Positions 8,040 through 16,856 of a DNA stretch of 64,000 nt are shown piece after piece (the stretch's first letter is position 1; each line of letters starts with the position of its first letter). The translations under genes and the position numbers were made by a program. The notes below the pieces were generated by a model that made no database searches, was not told the origin of the DNA, and worked only from the letters and a program-made list of their open reading frames with translations. Source of the stretch: Dorea phocaeensis (GTDB lineage: Bacteria; Bacillota; Clostridia; Lachnospirales; Lachnospiraceae); NCBI RefSeq assembly GCF_900240315.1, contig NZ_OEPZ01000005.1:1-64000 (forward strand). The letters run 5' to 3'.

Positions 8040-11000
8040 ATGAAAAGAAAGAGAAAATACTGGGGGGTGGCGAGTATTCTGCTTATTCTAGCCATGATAT
8101 GTAGTTTACTCCCCGTAAATTATTTGGAAGCGTCTTCGTCTTCGGATAATGGAGATGGAACGTTTACAAATCCGGTTATTTATGCAGATGTTCCAGATTT
8201 GGATGTAATCCGTGTGGGAGACGCTTATTATATGGTAAGCACAACCATGCATTTGTCTCCAGGATGCCCAGTTATGAAATCTACGGACATGGTTAATTGG
8301 GAAATTGTCAATTATGTCTATGATACCTTGGGAGATGAAGACAAGCTGGCGTTGAGAAATGGAGAAAGCGATTACGGAAATGGTTCATGGGCAGCAAGTC
8401 TTCGGTATTTTAAAGAAAAATACTATGTGACTTTTGCAAGCTTAAGTACGGGAAAGACGTATATCTACTCTACGGCGGATATTGAAAATGGACCATGGCA
8501 TAAGTCAGAGTTTAAGGGATATCTTCATGACATTTCTCTTCTTACGACAGAAGACAAGATGTATGTAGTGTATGGAAGCGGTACCGCTCTTTGCCGAGAA
8601 TTGTCAGAAGATGAAAATGGAGATATTTCTTTTGGAGAAGAATCTACATTAATTAAACATACAGCACTTGATAACGAAGGAAATCCGGTTAATGGTGCGG
8701 TAAATTATGTTTCAGAAGGAATTCACGCATATCAGATCGGGGATTATTACTATCTGTTTATGATTCAATGGCCAAGCGGCGGACGCCGCCAGGAGATCTG
8801 CTGGAGATCGAAAACGCTTGATTCAAAAGGCTGGGAGAGCAGAAAGATCTTTGATTCAGGCTTAGAGTTCGATGGCAAGATGGATGAAGCTGGGGTTGCC
8901 CAGGGCGGAGTTGTAGAGACGAAAGACGGAAAGTGGTATTCATATTTATTCCAGGATCACGGATCAGTCGGAAGAGTTCCGGTGCTGGTTCCGGTGGAAT
9001 GGAAAGATGGCTGGCCGGTGTTTGGTGATGAGAATGGCAAAGCAGAATCAGTTATGAAGATTCCGGGAGTCTCAAGTGATGAGAAGAATATTGTAGTATC
9101 CGATGAATTCTATAATGGAGAAACCAGAAAAGTTTATTCGGATAAAGATGCGGTTGTTCAATCTTCTGAAGAGCCAAAAAAGGCAGTGAAGAATAAAGAA
9201 AATAAGGCAGAGAAAGAAATAGTCGAAGTGCTGAAAAACGGCGGATTTGAAGAAGGAACGAAAGGCTGGACAACACAGCAGCCGGGAACACTTACGGAAG
9301 TAACAGATGTGATTGTAAGTGGAGAAAAGGCTGTAAAAGTGACGGATAGAACGTTGACCGCATCAGGTCCAAAGCAGGTGATTACCGGCAAAATAAAGGC
9401 TGGACAGAAAGTCAATGTCAGCGCCAAAGTAAAGTATGATGAAGGGCCAGACGTTAGGACTTTTAATATTTGCATTCAGAATAATAAAGATGGAAATGTA
9501 TGGGATGGAATTGAAATTGCGGCCACAGCCGAAGTGAAAAAAGGAGAGTGGACGACAATTCAGGGAAGCTGTACGATTCCGGCCAATGCAGATATGTCTT
9601 ATAGTGGACTTTTTGTTGAGACAGGATGGGTACCAGAGCCTTCCAAGGACAAGGATCTGATGGATTTTTATGTGGATGACGTATCCTGCAGTTATGAAGC
9701 GAATTACGGTATTATTGAAAACGGTGGATTTGAATCTGGTTTAGCCCCATGGCAGATGCAGGATGGCAAAGGGAACTTAGAAGTTACAGATACAGATGCA
9801 GCATCAGGAACATACAGTGTATTGGCAAAAGACAGAGTGGCAACAGGAAATGGTCCGATGCAGAACTTGACAGGTAAGGTGAATGCAGGCAGAAAGTATA
9901 AGGTTGCTGCGAAAGTAAAATATACATCAGGACCAGACAGCAGAGATTTTGCATTTACCTTCCGTTACGGAGATGGAACGTTTAAAAATGCCCAAATTGC
10001 AACGGTAAAGAAAAATGAATGGACACTGATAGAAGGAAGCTACAAGATTCCGGCAGATGCAGATATGTCAGATGTCTGTGCATTTCTTGAGACGACATGG
10101 ACAGTAGAACAGGATAAGCGGAAGGATTTAATGGATTTCTATGTAGATGATGTCTCAATTGTCGAAGAACCAAAAGAAGAGCAGATTGAAAATGGCGAGA
10201 ACGATTATAATGGATCAAATTTGAAGCTGGAATGGCAGTGGAATCACAATCCAAATAATAATAACTGGTCATTGACAGAGAGAAATGGTTATCTGCGTCT
10301 GACAACGGGAAATGTTGTGACGAATATTGTTGAAGCTCGAAATACTTTGACACAGCGAACATATGGACCAGCTTGTTCCGGCGATGTGGCTTTGGAGGTT
10401 TCAGGCATGAAAAATGGTGATGTAGCAGGTCTTGCTGCATTCCAAAAGCATTATGGATACGTCGGAGTCAAGATGGAAGGCGGAACCAAATATTTGGTTA
10501 TGGTGAAGACGGAAAGTGATGATAACCCAAATGGAAATGAGATCGAACGGGTAGAACTTGATCCTTCTGTAGAGAGAGTTTATTTGCGTGCAGATATGGA
10601 CTTTAAACAGAAGACGGATAAAGCGGTATTCTTTTATAGCCTGGACGGAAAAGAGTGGTCTCAGATTGGCGATACTCTGCAGATGGCATATACGCTTCCG
10701 CATTTCATGGGATATCGCTTCGGATTATTTAATTATGCGACTATAGAAGCCGGTGGATATGCAGATTTTGATTATTTCCACGTGGGAGATATGGGAGAAG
10801 AAAGTGCGCCGACAGGATTGAATGTATCGTTAGAGGATATCGAAGGAGTATCAGGAATTGCAAATGCAGAGGTGAAGCTCCCGATTCAAATGGACGCACT
10901 TCCGGATGGAGAGTATTCCGGAATTGAGATGTCTATGAATATTCCAGAAGAATTCCGAGTGGCAGATGTTGCTTTCCAGGACAAAAATGTATCAGGAAAT

Positions 11001-13349
11001 ACTTCTTATTCTTACTTGAATGGACGACTGGTTCTTTCAGTTACAGGGGATAAAGTTGATTACAACAATACAGAAGGACAGGAATTTGCAACGGTAACAT
11101 TGCGATTAGCGGATTATCTTACCGAAGATAAGACGGTAACAGTGCGTACAGACTATGTAAAAGTGGCAGGAGGAAATGTAAGCTACAATGTAGACCAGGC
11201 AGTGTCCAATATCTCTATGACAAAGCTGAAAACGAGTGCATTGGCAAAAATCCCAGGCTACTCAAATCCAGTTATTGATTATGATTTTGGAGCGGATCCA
11301 TTTGCGCTTACTTATGATGGCCGGGTTTACTTATATATGACAGCCGACCAGTTCGAGTATGATGCCGAAGGAAATTTGATTGATAATACATACAGTAAGA
11401 TTAATAAGTTGCATGTGGTTTCTTCCGCAGATATGGTGAACTGGACAGATCATGGATTTGTTCAGGTGGCGGGAGAAAATGGAGTGGCTAAATGGGCAAA
11501 TAATTCCTGGGCTCCGGCAGCAGCTTATAAGAAAATTAATGGAGAAGATAAATTCTTCCTGTATTTCTGTAATGGCGGAGGCGGCATCGGAGTGCTCGAG
11601 GGAGACTCTCCGGTGGGACCATTTAGAGATCCAAATGGAAAAGCACTTGTAGATGCCAGCACACCAGGAGCACAGGGAGTTACCTGGATTTTTGATCCGG
11701 CTGTTATGGTGGATGATGATGGAACTGGATATTTAGTGTTCGGCGGAGGAATTCCAAACGACAAGGATAATGCAAGCTGCCTGAATCCAAAGACGGCAAG
11801 AGTGATGAAGCTGGGAGATGATATGACCAGCGTTGAAGGCGAAGCTGTGATGATCGATGCACCGTGTATGTTTGAGGATGGTGGCATTCACAAGGTTAAT
11901 GACCAGTATTATTATACCTATTGTTCTAATTTTGCGGGTGATCATTCAGCGATAGCAGGATATCCGGGATATGGAAACATTTGCTATATGGTAAGTGATA
12001 ATCCGATGGGACCATATGAGTACAAGGGAGAAATTCTGCAGAATCCGCATACATACTTTGGTGTAGGCGGCAACAATCATCATGCTATTTTTAACTTTGA
12101 CGGAAAATCCTATATCACCTATCATGCACAGACGCTGGGTCAGGCAATGGGTATTGAGAAAGGATATCGATCCACACATATTAATGAGGTATTCTATTAT
12201 GCAGACGGAGGCATTAAGGAAATTATTGCCGATCGCGAAGGAATCAGCCAGCTTCACACAATAGATCCATATGCCAAGACTGCAGGAGAAACCATTGCAT
12301 GGCAGTCTGGAATACAGGTGGAAGACTGTGAAGAAAAAGGAAATGGACTTTCAGCGGTAAACAATAGAAAAGTAACCGGTATTAACCCTGGAGACTGGGC
12401 AGCAGTGGCCGGTGCAGATTTTGGAATGGAGGGAGCAGCATCCTTCACAGCGAAAGTTGCATCTGAGGCAGGAGGAACGATAGAGCTTAGAGTTGATTCA
12501 CCGGATGGAGAAGTGGTGGGAACACTTGACATTCCAGCAGGAGATGGATCCTGGAAGGAGTTAAGCTGCGAAGTAAAAGGCCTGACAGGAACACATAATG
12601 TTTTCTTTGTGTTTAACGGAGATTCCAAGGAAGATAATCTGATGAGCATCGATGAATGGCAGTTTACAGAAAAGAAAGCAACGGCGCCAGATAAGAGCAA
12701 GCTGGCAGAAGTAATTGAGCGGGCGTCTAAGGTAGAGGTTTCTAAGTATACAGAAGAAACAGTAGAAAAGATGCAGGAAGCATTCTCTGAAGCACAGAAA
12801 GTCTATGATGATCAGGAGGCAACAGAGAGCGAGATTGCAAAAGCCGTAAAAATGCTGGAAGATGCACTGGAGAATCTGAAATTAAAGGAGAATGAAGGTT
12901 ATAAGGTGCTGGAAGGAAGCGACAGCAAGTGGACACGAGGCTCGAAAGAAGGTCTTACATTTAAAATCAGTAAAGGTAAGTTTGATCATTTAGAGATAAG
13001 CGGTGTCGTAGTTGACCCATCTCAATATACCTTTGATGCAGAAAATATGACAATCCTAGTTCGACCGGAGTATTTAGACAGCCTCGCGGAAGGTGTTTAT
13101 ACGGTTGCATTTGTTTATAGCGACGGCGGAGAGGCTTGTGCAAAACTAACGGTTGTAGTACCGGATGCTGGAGATGGTCAAAATAATGAAGGTAATCAAG
13201 GCGGCAGCGGTAATAGCCAGGGAGATGGCGGAAGTGGAAATGGTACGGTGAAAACCGGAGATTCGGCTAATGTTGTTTCCTGGGGTGTGCTGTTAATTCT
13301 GGCGATGTTCGGAGCTGGAATGGCAGTGCGGGCAAAAAGAAAAAAATAA
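8040..13349 (+). CDS. Wall-anchored bimodular GH43 glycosidase (1769 aa)
   Basis: A secreted multidomain enzyme, probably acting on arabinoxylan or arabinan side chains. In order: signal peptide (1 to about 32); GH43 module 1 (about 42-345; likely base Asp53 in DVPDLDVIRVGD, acid Glu near 226 in VSEGIHAY); two CBM4/9-type carbohydrate-binding modules (about 396-550 and 558-707, both ending MDFYVDDVS); a ConA-like GH43 C-terminal domain (about 720-915); a cohesin-like fold (about 920-1065); GH43 module 2 (about 1075-1410); a CBM6-like domain; a FIVAR helical domain (about 1553-1615); an X2-like module; a Gly-rich linker; and a VKTGD sorting signal with a hydrophobic helix and basic tail. An AGGAGG site precedes ATG 8040. 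Substrate assignment is inference. Confidence 0.88.
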   Translation: MKRKRKYWGVASILLILAMICSLLPVNYLEASSSSDNGDGTFTNPVIYADVPDLDVIRVGDAYYMVSTTMHLSPGCPVMKSTDMVNWEIVNYVYDTLGDEDKLALRNGESDYGNGSWAASLRYFKEKYYVTFASLSTGKTYIYSTADIENGPWHKSEFKGYLHDISLLTTEDKMYVVYGSGTALCRELSEDENGDISFGEESTLIKHTALDNEGNPVNGAVNYVSEGIHAYQIGDYYYLFMIQWPSGGRRQEICWRSKTLDSKGWESRKIFDSGLEFDGKMDEAGVAQGGVVETKDGKWYSYLFQDHGSVGRVPVLVPVEWKDGWPVFGDENGKAESVMKIPGVSSDEKNIVVSDEFYNGETRKVYSDKDAVVQSSEEPKKAVKNKENKAEKEIVEVLKNGGFEEGTKGWTTQQPGTLTEVTDVIVSGEKAVKVTDRTLTASGPKQVITGKIKAGQKVNVSAKVKYDEGPDVRTFNICIQNNKDGNVWDGIEIAATAEVKKGEWTTIQGSCTIPANADMSYSGLFVETGWVPEPSKDKDLMDFYVDDVSCSYEANYGIIENGGFESGLAPWQMQDGKGNLEVTDTDAASGTYSVLAKDRVATGNGPMQNLTGKVNAGRKYKVAAKVKYTSGPDSRDFAFTFRYGDGTFKNAQIATVKKNEWTLIEGSYKIPADADMSDVCAFLETTWTVEQDKRKDLMDFYVDDVSIVEEPKEEQIENGENDYNGSNLKLEWQWNHNPNNNNWSLTERNGYLRLTTGNVVTNIVEARNTLTQRTYGPACSGDVALEVSGMKNGDVAGLAAFQKHYGYVGVKMEGGTKYLVMVKTESDDNPNGNEIERVELDPSVERVYLRADMDFKQKTDKAVFFYSLDGKEWSQIGDTLQMAYTLPHFMGYRFGLFNYATIEAGGYADFDYFHVGDMGEESAPTGLNVSLEDIEGVSGIANAEVKLPIQMDALPDGEYSGIEMSMNIPEEFRVADVAFQDKNVSGNTSYSYLNGRLVLSVTGDKVDYNNTEGQEFATVTLRLADYLTEDKTVTVRTDYVKVAGGNVSYNVDQAVSNISMTKLKTSALAKIPGYSNPVIDYDFGADPFALTYDGRVYLYMTADQFEYDAEGNLIDNTYSKINKLHVVSSADMVNWTDHGFVQVAGENGVAKWANNSWAPAAAYKKINGEDKFFLYFCNGGGGIGVLEGDSPVGPFRDPNGKALVDASTPGAQGVTWIFDPAVMVDDDGTGYLVFGGGIPNDKDNASCLNPKTARVMKLGDDMTSVEGEAVMIDAPCMFEDGGIHKVNDQYYYTYCSNFAGDHSAIAGYPGYGNICYMVSDNPMGPYEYKGEILQNPHTYFGVGGNNHHAIFNFDGKSYITYHAQTLGQAMGIEKGYRSTHINEVFYYADGGIKEIIADREGISQLHTIDPYAKTAGETIAWQSGIQVEDCEEKGNGLSAVNNRKVTGINPGDWAAVAGADFGMEGAASFTAKVASEAGGTIELRVDSPDGEVVGTLDIPAGDGSWKELSCEVKGLTGTHNVFFVFNGDSKEDNLMSIDEWQFTEKKATAPDKSKLAEVIERASKVEVSKYTEETVEKMQEAFSEAQKVYDDQEATESEIAKAVKMLEDALENLKLKENEGYKVLEGSDSKWTRGSKEGLTFKISKGKFDHLEISGVVVDPSQYTFDAENMTILVRPEYLDSLAEGVYTVAFVYSDGGEACAKLTVVVPDAGDGQNNEGNQGGSGNSQGDGGSGNGTVKTGDSANVVSWGVLLILAMFGAGMAVRAKRKK

Positions 13350-13353
13350 TATT

Positions 13354-13430
13354 GTAGAGTTGCCTGTTTAGGGACAGGGTGAAAGTTAATTGGGGACGTG
13401 TACAAATGAAAAAAACTCCGTCCCCAATGT
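13354..13430 (+). repeat. Dispersed palindromic repeat, copy 1 (imperfect)
   Basis: It carries the lead-in TTGCCTGTTTAGGGACAGGG followed by GTTAATTGGGGACG and, after a diverged left arm, ACTCCGTCCCCAAT. It shares the lead-in with copy 2 almost exactly. It follows the GH43 stop and may act as that gene's terminator. Confidence 0.7.
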
Positions 13431-13540
13431 AGTATAGAACATCATAATAAGTACTAACAGATATACTAAAAATCAATTGGCTTTTTGCGTGTGTGGTCGA
13501 TATACTGAAACTAGTGTATAAAATAGAGGAGGTAATTAGT

Positions 13541-13936
13541 ATGTCTATTACAGCGGAAACAGCGAAAAATCATGCAAAGGATCCGGCGGTATTATGCTGC
13601 AGAGCAGAAGCGGGAATCACGATTGAACCGGCGAACTTAGAAGATCCGGCGATCTTTGATGAGTTGGTTGATTCTGGGTTGTTGAATTTGGAGGGCTGTT
13701 TAACAATTGAGCAAGTCCTGGGAGCAAAGCTTACAAAGACGAGTGATTCACTTTCCCCATTGACTGTGGATAATGTGGAGGGAATCCAGGAAGTGTCCGC
13801 AGAAGAACCTAAGGAAGAGTCCCCGGCAGAGGCTCCGGTAGTGTCTGTGGAAGGGGCAGTGACTACAATTAAACATGGAAAAGTTGTAATTTCTATTAAA
13901 GAAGGAAGAGATATTTATTTAGAATTGCCTATTTAG
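13541..13936 (+). CDS. PrdA-like N-terminal fragment (D-proline reductase family)
   Basis: A 131-residue protein starting at ATG 13541 behind a strong GAGGAGG site. Its first 75 residues (MSITAETAKNHAKDPAV, EAGITIEPANLEDPAIFDEL, then GAKLTKTSDSLSPLT) resemble the start of the proline reductase proprotein PrdA. An acidic Pro-rich linker and a KVVISIKEGRDIYLELPI strand follow. PrdA is normally over 600 residues with a Thr-Cys self-cleavage site; that region is absent, and no other prd gene is nearby. The last codons lie inside repeat copy 2, so truncation by the repeat is plausible. A stand-alone regulatory paralogue is the alternative. The family assignment is from memory of the sequence. Confidence 0.55.
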   Translation: MSITAETAKNHAKDPAVLCCRAEAGITIEPANLEDPAIFDELVDSGLLNLEGCLTIEQVLGAKLTKTSDSLSPLTVDNVEGIQEVSAEEPKEESPAEAPVVSVEGAVTTIKHGKVVISIKEGRDIYLELPI

Positions 13937-14000
13937 GGACAGGGTAAAAGTTAATTGGGGACGGAGGTTTTTTCAAAAAACTCCGTCCCCAATTAACTTT
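13921..14000 (+). repeat. Dispersed palindromic repeat, copy 2 (full length)
   Basis: The lead-in TTGCCTATTTAGGGACAGGG is followed by a long palindrome, AAAGTTAATTGGGGACGGAG and its complement (13947-14000). The copy sits between converging genes. Its left end encodes the last residues (LELPI, stop) of the PrdA-like gene, and its right arm encodes the last residues (KLIGDGVF, stop) of the minus-strand flavodoxin gene. Confidence 0.85.
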
Positions 14001-14500
14001 AATATTCTATCCACAAATACCTTCGCATGTTCAAAATCCAGGCTATCCGGATGGGTGAGGGCATCGTCGAAATTGCGGATGCAAAAATCCATTTTTTCGG
14101 CGTTTTCCGGTGTGCGGAGCGTTTCATATTTTTTGCGTACTTGTTGAGGCATCCGCCCTTGGCAAAGGAAAGAACCCAGATACTGATTGTCAGATTCAAT
14201 CCAGGCGCTGACGCTGCAGGAGATAGCCTGGTAGTATTCTGGGGAATCGCCCATTCCGCAGGTGCCGAACAGAGCGATTTGCTTGCCGCTTAAGCTGCTT
14301 AGGAAATCGCTGACGGTCATGCTGCAGGTACCCTGATGAACGCAGAAGCCTATGAAATAGATTTTGGCTTCCGGGATAGTTTTATCAGTGGTGATATCGA
14401 TCAGGTCTTTTGAGTTGCCCGGAAGGCGCGAAAAAATAGTAGCAGCAAGCTTCCGGGTATTGCCTGTTTCGCTTTGATATAGTACAAGATAATCTAACAT
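13973..14500 (-). CDS. Flavodoxin-fold protein
   Basis: A 175-residue protein beginning YLVLYQSETGNTRKLA, which contains the Ser/Thr-x-Thr-Gly-Asn-Thr FMN phosphate-binding loop (SETGNT at about residues 10-15). Further flavodoxin strands follow: KIYFIGFCVHQGTCS and QIALFGTCGMGDS. It probably carries electrons through bound FMN in the cytoplasm. The partner is unknown. It is the last gene of a minus-strand run (zinc-ribbon, DUF5685, J protein, flavodoxin). Its last eight codons are supplied by the dispersed repeat, so the natural C-terminus may have been replaced. Confidence 0.8.
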   Translation of the reverse strand: MLDYLVLYQSETGNTRKLAATIFSRLPGNSKDLIDITTDKTIPEAKIYFIGFCVHQGTCSMTVSDFLSSLSGKQIALFGTCGMGDSPEYYQAISCSVSAWIESDNQYLGSFLCQGRMPQQVRKKYETLRTPENAEKMDFCIRNFDDALTHPDSLDFEHAKVFVDRILKLIGDGVF

Positions 14501-14521
14501 GGAAGATCACTCCTCTCTGTT

Positions 14522-15268
14522 TTAGATATAATTTCCGCCGGTTGGAACTCCGCCTCCGCAGCAAAGACCGCCGCCTCCGCAGCAGAGATTGCAGACCAGA
14601 TTGGCGATGCAAAGCTTCATGCAGAAATTTCCGCCGCCGGTAAAGGTTGTCTGATAAGGTCCTTGTTGTTCCTGATACCAGATGCCGCCGCGCTCAAATC
14701 GGTTCACAAGCATTTGATACTGCATGTTGTCCGGTTCCAGCCGAAGAGCTTCTTTTGCGTGCTGCAGGGCGATAACGTTATTACCTGCACCGGAGTTGGC
14801 AAGCGCGCTGTAGTAATACCAGAGCGCATTTCGCCTAGTGATAGGATTTAGCAGGTTCAGAGCTTCCTGATAATGTCCGCTGTTAATAAAATTAAAGGCA
14901 GCCCGCATATGGAGCTCGTCCTCACTTTCTGCGGCGCCAGATCCGGCTTGTTGATATTGACCGTTAAAACCTCGGAAGGTTCCAAAACCGCCGAAGTCTC
15001 CGAAGTCGCCATATCCGCCGCCGTAGCTGCCGTATCCGCCGGAAGAACCGTAGTTGCCGGAAGCATTGGAAGTTCCATATTCCCGTTCCTTCATAATCTG
15101 TTGATAGGCTTGCTGAACTTCTTTGAATTTGGCTTCAGCCTGATCTTTGTTGGGGTTATTGATATTGGCATCCGGGTGATACTTCCGGCTGAGCGAGCGG
15201 TAAGCTTTTTTGATGTCATCGTCGGAGGCACTTTGTGATACACCTAAGATGCTGTATGGATCTAACAT
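14522..15268 (-). CDS. J-domain protein with Gly/Tyr-rich and Cys-rich segments
   Basis: The first ~65 residues are a J domain ([20 protein letters not shown], then RKYHPDANI with the HPD triad that stimulates DnaK ATPase). A Gly/Tyr/Phe-rich low-complexity region follows (about 65-105). Next is a TPR-like helical part (about 115-190; [33 protein letters not shown]). The C-terminus is unusual, with [12 protein letters not shown]. It lacks the zinc fingers and substrate domains of DnaJ, so it is a specialised class III co-chaperone. It is 4 bp from the DUF5685 gene, hence in the same operon. Confidence 0.85.
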   Translation of the reverse strand: MLDPYSILGVSQSASDDDIKKAYRSLSRKYHPDANINNPNKDQAEAKFKEVQQAYQQIMKEREYGTSNASGNYGSSGGYGSYGGGYGDFGDFGGFGTFRGFNGQYQQAGSGAAESEDELHMRAAFNFINSGHYQEALNLLNPITRRNALWYYYSALANSGAGNNVIALQHAKEALRLEPDNMQYQMLVNRFERGGIWYQEQQGPYQTTFTGGGNFCMKLCIANLVCNLCCGGGGLCCGGGVPTGGNYI

Positions 15269-15271
15269 TTT

Positions 15272-16156
15272 TTATTCTCCTGTATTCTGATTTTTGGTGG
15301 CAGATGATGGATTTGCTGCTTCTTCCTGCTGCTTTTTCCTTTTGGCAGTGACTGCTGTGTACCGGCACCACACGCCGGAATATAGAATGTTGCGGAGAAT
15401 TTCGGCGTGCAGGAGAATGGGAAGTTTCTCGAAGCTTCTGGAACATTCCGACATCATCAGAGTTAAGAGTGTTCGACAATCTTCAGCGAAATTTTTATTA
15501 TTCTGAAAATCATTTTTTAACGGATTATAGTTCCCGGATGCGAGATCGTCCTCAACATCCTCATATGCGTCCATTAAGTAAATAAATTTCCCAAGAAAGA
15601 ATCCTATTTTCCGAAGATAAGGTTCCCATTCATCTTTTTGATAGACAAAGCATTCCGCCATAATATTTCCAAATAGTCCGGCCATCCGGTCGATACTTTG
15701 TTCATTCTGTTTCTCAAGTCTGGAAATTTCCTGCAAATTCTGGGTCACGACAGCAACCTTTTGGGGATATTTCTGTTCGATTTCCCGAATGCAAGGGGAT
15801 AGAACTTTCGCGGCGGCACGGCTTTTCAGCTTGTGCTCGTCTTCCCAGTCATCCTTGCATTTGTAATAGCAGAGAATCATGTTGATAGCGGCTGCATAAT
15901 CGGTATATAAATTGGTTCTGGCAGCGTGTTTTTCCAGTGGGTGTGCAATACAGCTGATTGTGTCAAGCCTGGTGTCAGGCTCATACAATCCGGTTAACAG
16001 AACGACTAGAAAAGTCATGTCATAGGATAAAGTCATCTGACCTCTCTTGCCATAACATTCTTTTAGCTGTTTGCAAAGTCCGCAGTAGTAGGATTGATAC
16101 ATATCGAAATCTTTGAATTTCATTTCCGCCTTATTAATTGCAATATAACCAAACAT
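15272..16156 (-). CDS. DUF5685 family protein
   Basis: This 294-residue mainly helical protein starts MFGYIAINKAEMKFKD and has the conserved CGLCKQLKECYG motif near residue 25-35, which looks like a metal or cluster site. Later acidic motifs (YYKCKDDWED, and LMDAYEDVEDDLASG) resemble the Asp-rich motifs of isoprenoid synthase-type helical bundles, though no enzymatic role is proven. It is commonly found next to J-domain proteins in clostridia. Here it is followed at 4 bp by such a gene, suggesting joint function. Confidence 0.8.
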   Translation of the reverse strand: MFGYIAINKAEMKFKDFDMYQSYYCGLCKQLKECYGKRGQMTLSYDMTFLVVLLTGLYEPDTRLDTISCIAHPLEKHAARTNLYTDYAAAINMILCYYKCKDDWEDEHKLKSRAAAKVLSPCIREIEQKYPQKVAVVTQNLQEISRLEKQNEQSIDRMAGLFGNIMAECFVYQKDEWEPYLRKIGFFLGKFIYLMDAYEDVEDDLASGNYNPLKNDFQNNKNFAEDCRTLLTLMMSECSRSFEKLPILLHAEILRNILYSGVWCRYTAVTAKRKKQQEEAANPSSATKNQNTGE

Positions 16157-16167
16157 TTCAGGTTCTC

Positions 16168-16563
16168 CTAACTGTTTTTGATAAATGTAGTATTACATTT
16201 GGGGCAGCGGATTTCAATGCGTCCCTTTCCTTTTGGAACACGGATTTTTTGGCGGCAGGTAGGACACTTATAGATGTGATGGGTTTTGCGTTGTGCCATC
16301 AGATTCTTCTGTTGTCCAAAGAAGCTGCGAATTCTATAGGTTTTACTCAGATACTGCTGATTTTCTGTAGCACGCTTGTAGGTGTGTCTGGAAAACATTC
16401 TATAATAAGAATAAATGATTAAGAACCAGGCAAGCAGTGAAAGCAGGAAGCTGTCCATCCAGTTAGACAGAAGTGCAGCGATTAATCCTGTAAAGATGGT
16501 GAACTTCCCAAATGAGTCAATACCGTATCTTCCGGCCATAAATCGTATTAGTTTATCTTTCAT
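16168..16563 (-). CDS. Small membrane protein with C-terminal zinc ribbon
   Basis: The chosen start is ATG 16563-16561 (MKDKLIRFMAGRYG), preceded at the right distance by GAGGAGG; the frame is open 20 codons further upstream. The 131-residue protein has two membrane helices (about 20-55), a basic region, and a C-terminal zinc ribbon with CPTCRQK and CPKCNTT. It is the first gene of the minus-strand operon with DUF5685, the J protein and the flavodoxin. The function is unknown. Confidence 0.75.
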   Translation of the reverse strand: MKDKLIRFMAGRYGIDSFGKFTIFTGLIAALLSNWMDSFLLSLLAWFLIIYSYYRMFSRHTYKRATENQQYLSKTYRIRSFFGQQKNLMAQRKTHHIYKCPTCRQKIRVPKGKGRIEIRCPKCNTTFIKNS

Positions 16564-16714
16564 ATGTCTGAACCTCCTCAAGTCTGAAATGGAAGAAGCC
16601 ATTTCTATCATATCTTCCATCATACGATGAGACGTGGGAAAGTCAATAAACTACGCATAAACTTATTAGAAAATTATATAAAGTTTTTTTTAGATGTGTT
16701 ACAATGTACGGAAA

Positions 16715-16830
16715 GGGCAGAGCCAGGCCGGAAGGCATGCATCGGCTGCGCTTGCGCAAAGAGAGGCATGCCTTCCGATCTGGCGAGCGAAGCGAGCGAG
16801 GAAAACCGGAGGTTTTGCGCAGCTGTGCCC
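16715..16830 (+). promoter_or_regulatory. GC-rich branched hairpin leader upstream of the cysteine desulfidase-like gene
   Basis: A 19-bp inverted repeat (16722-16740 with 16766-16784, two mismatches) encloses a TGCGCTTGCGCA hairpin. It is followed by GAGCGAAGCGAGCG direct repeats and an AAAACCGGAGGTTTT hairpin. Outer GGGCA/TGCCC arms could close the whole. It ends 27 bp before the start codon and is far more GC-rich than the surrounding intergenic DNA. No known riboswitch class was recognised. Confidence 0.5.
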
Positions 16831-16856
16831 GCGGAAAGGGTAGAAAGGGGATTGCA

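Noticed and set aside
16704-16856. 50-codon N-terminal extension of the cysteine desulfidase-like protein
   Set aside because: It translates the GC-rich hairpin leader into an Arg-rich stretch. ATG 16857 has a good ribosome site and gives the normal family N-terminus.
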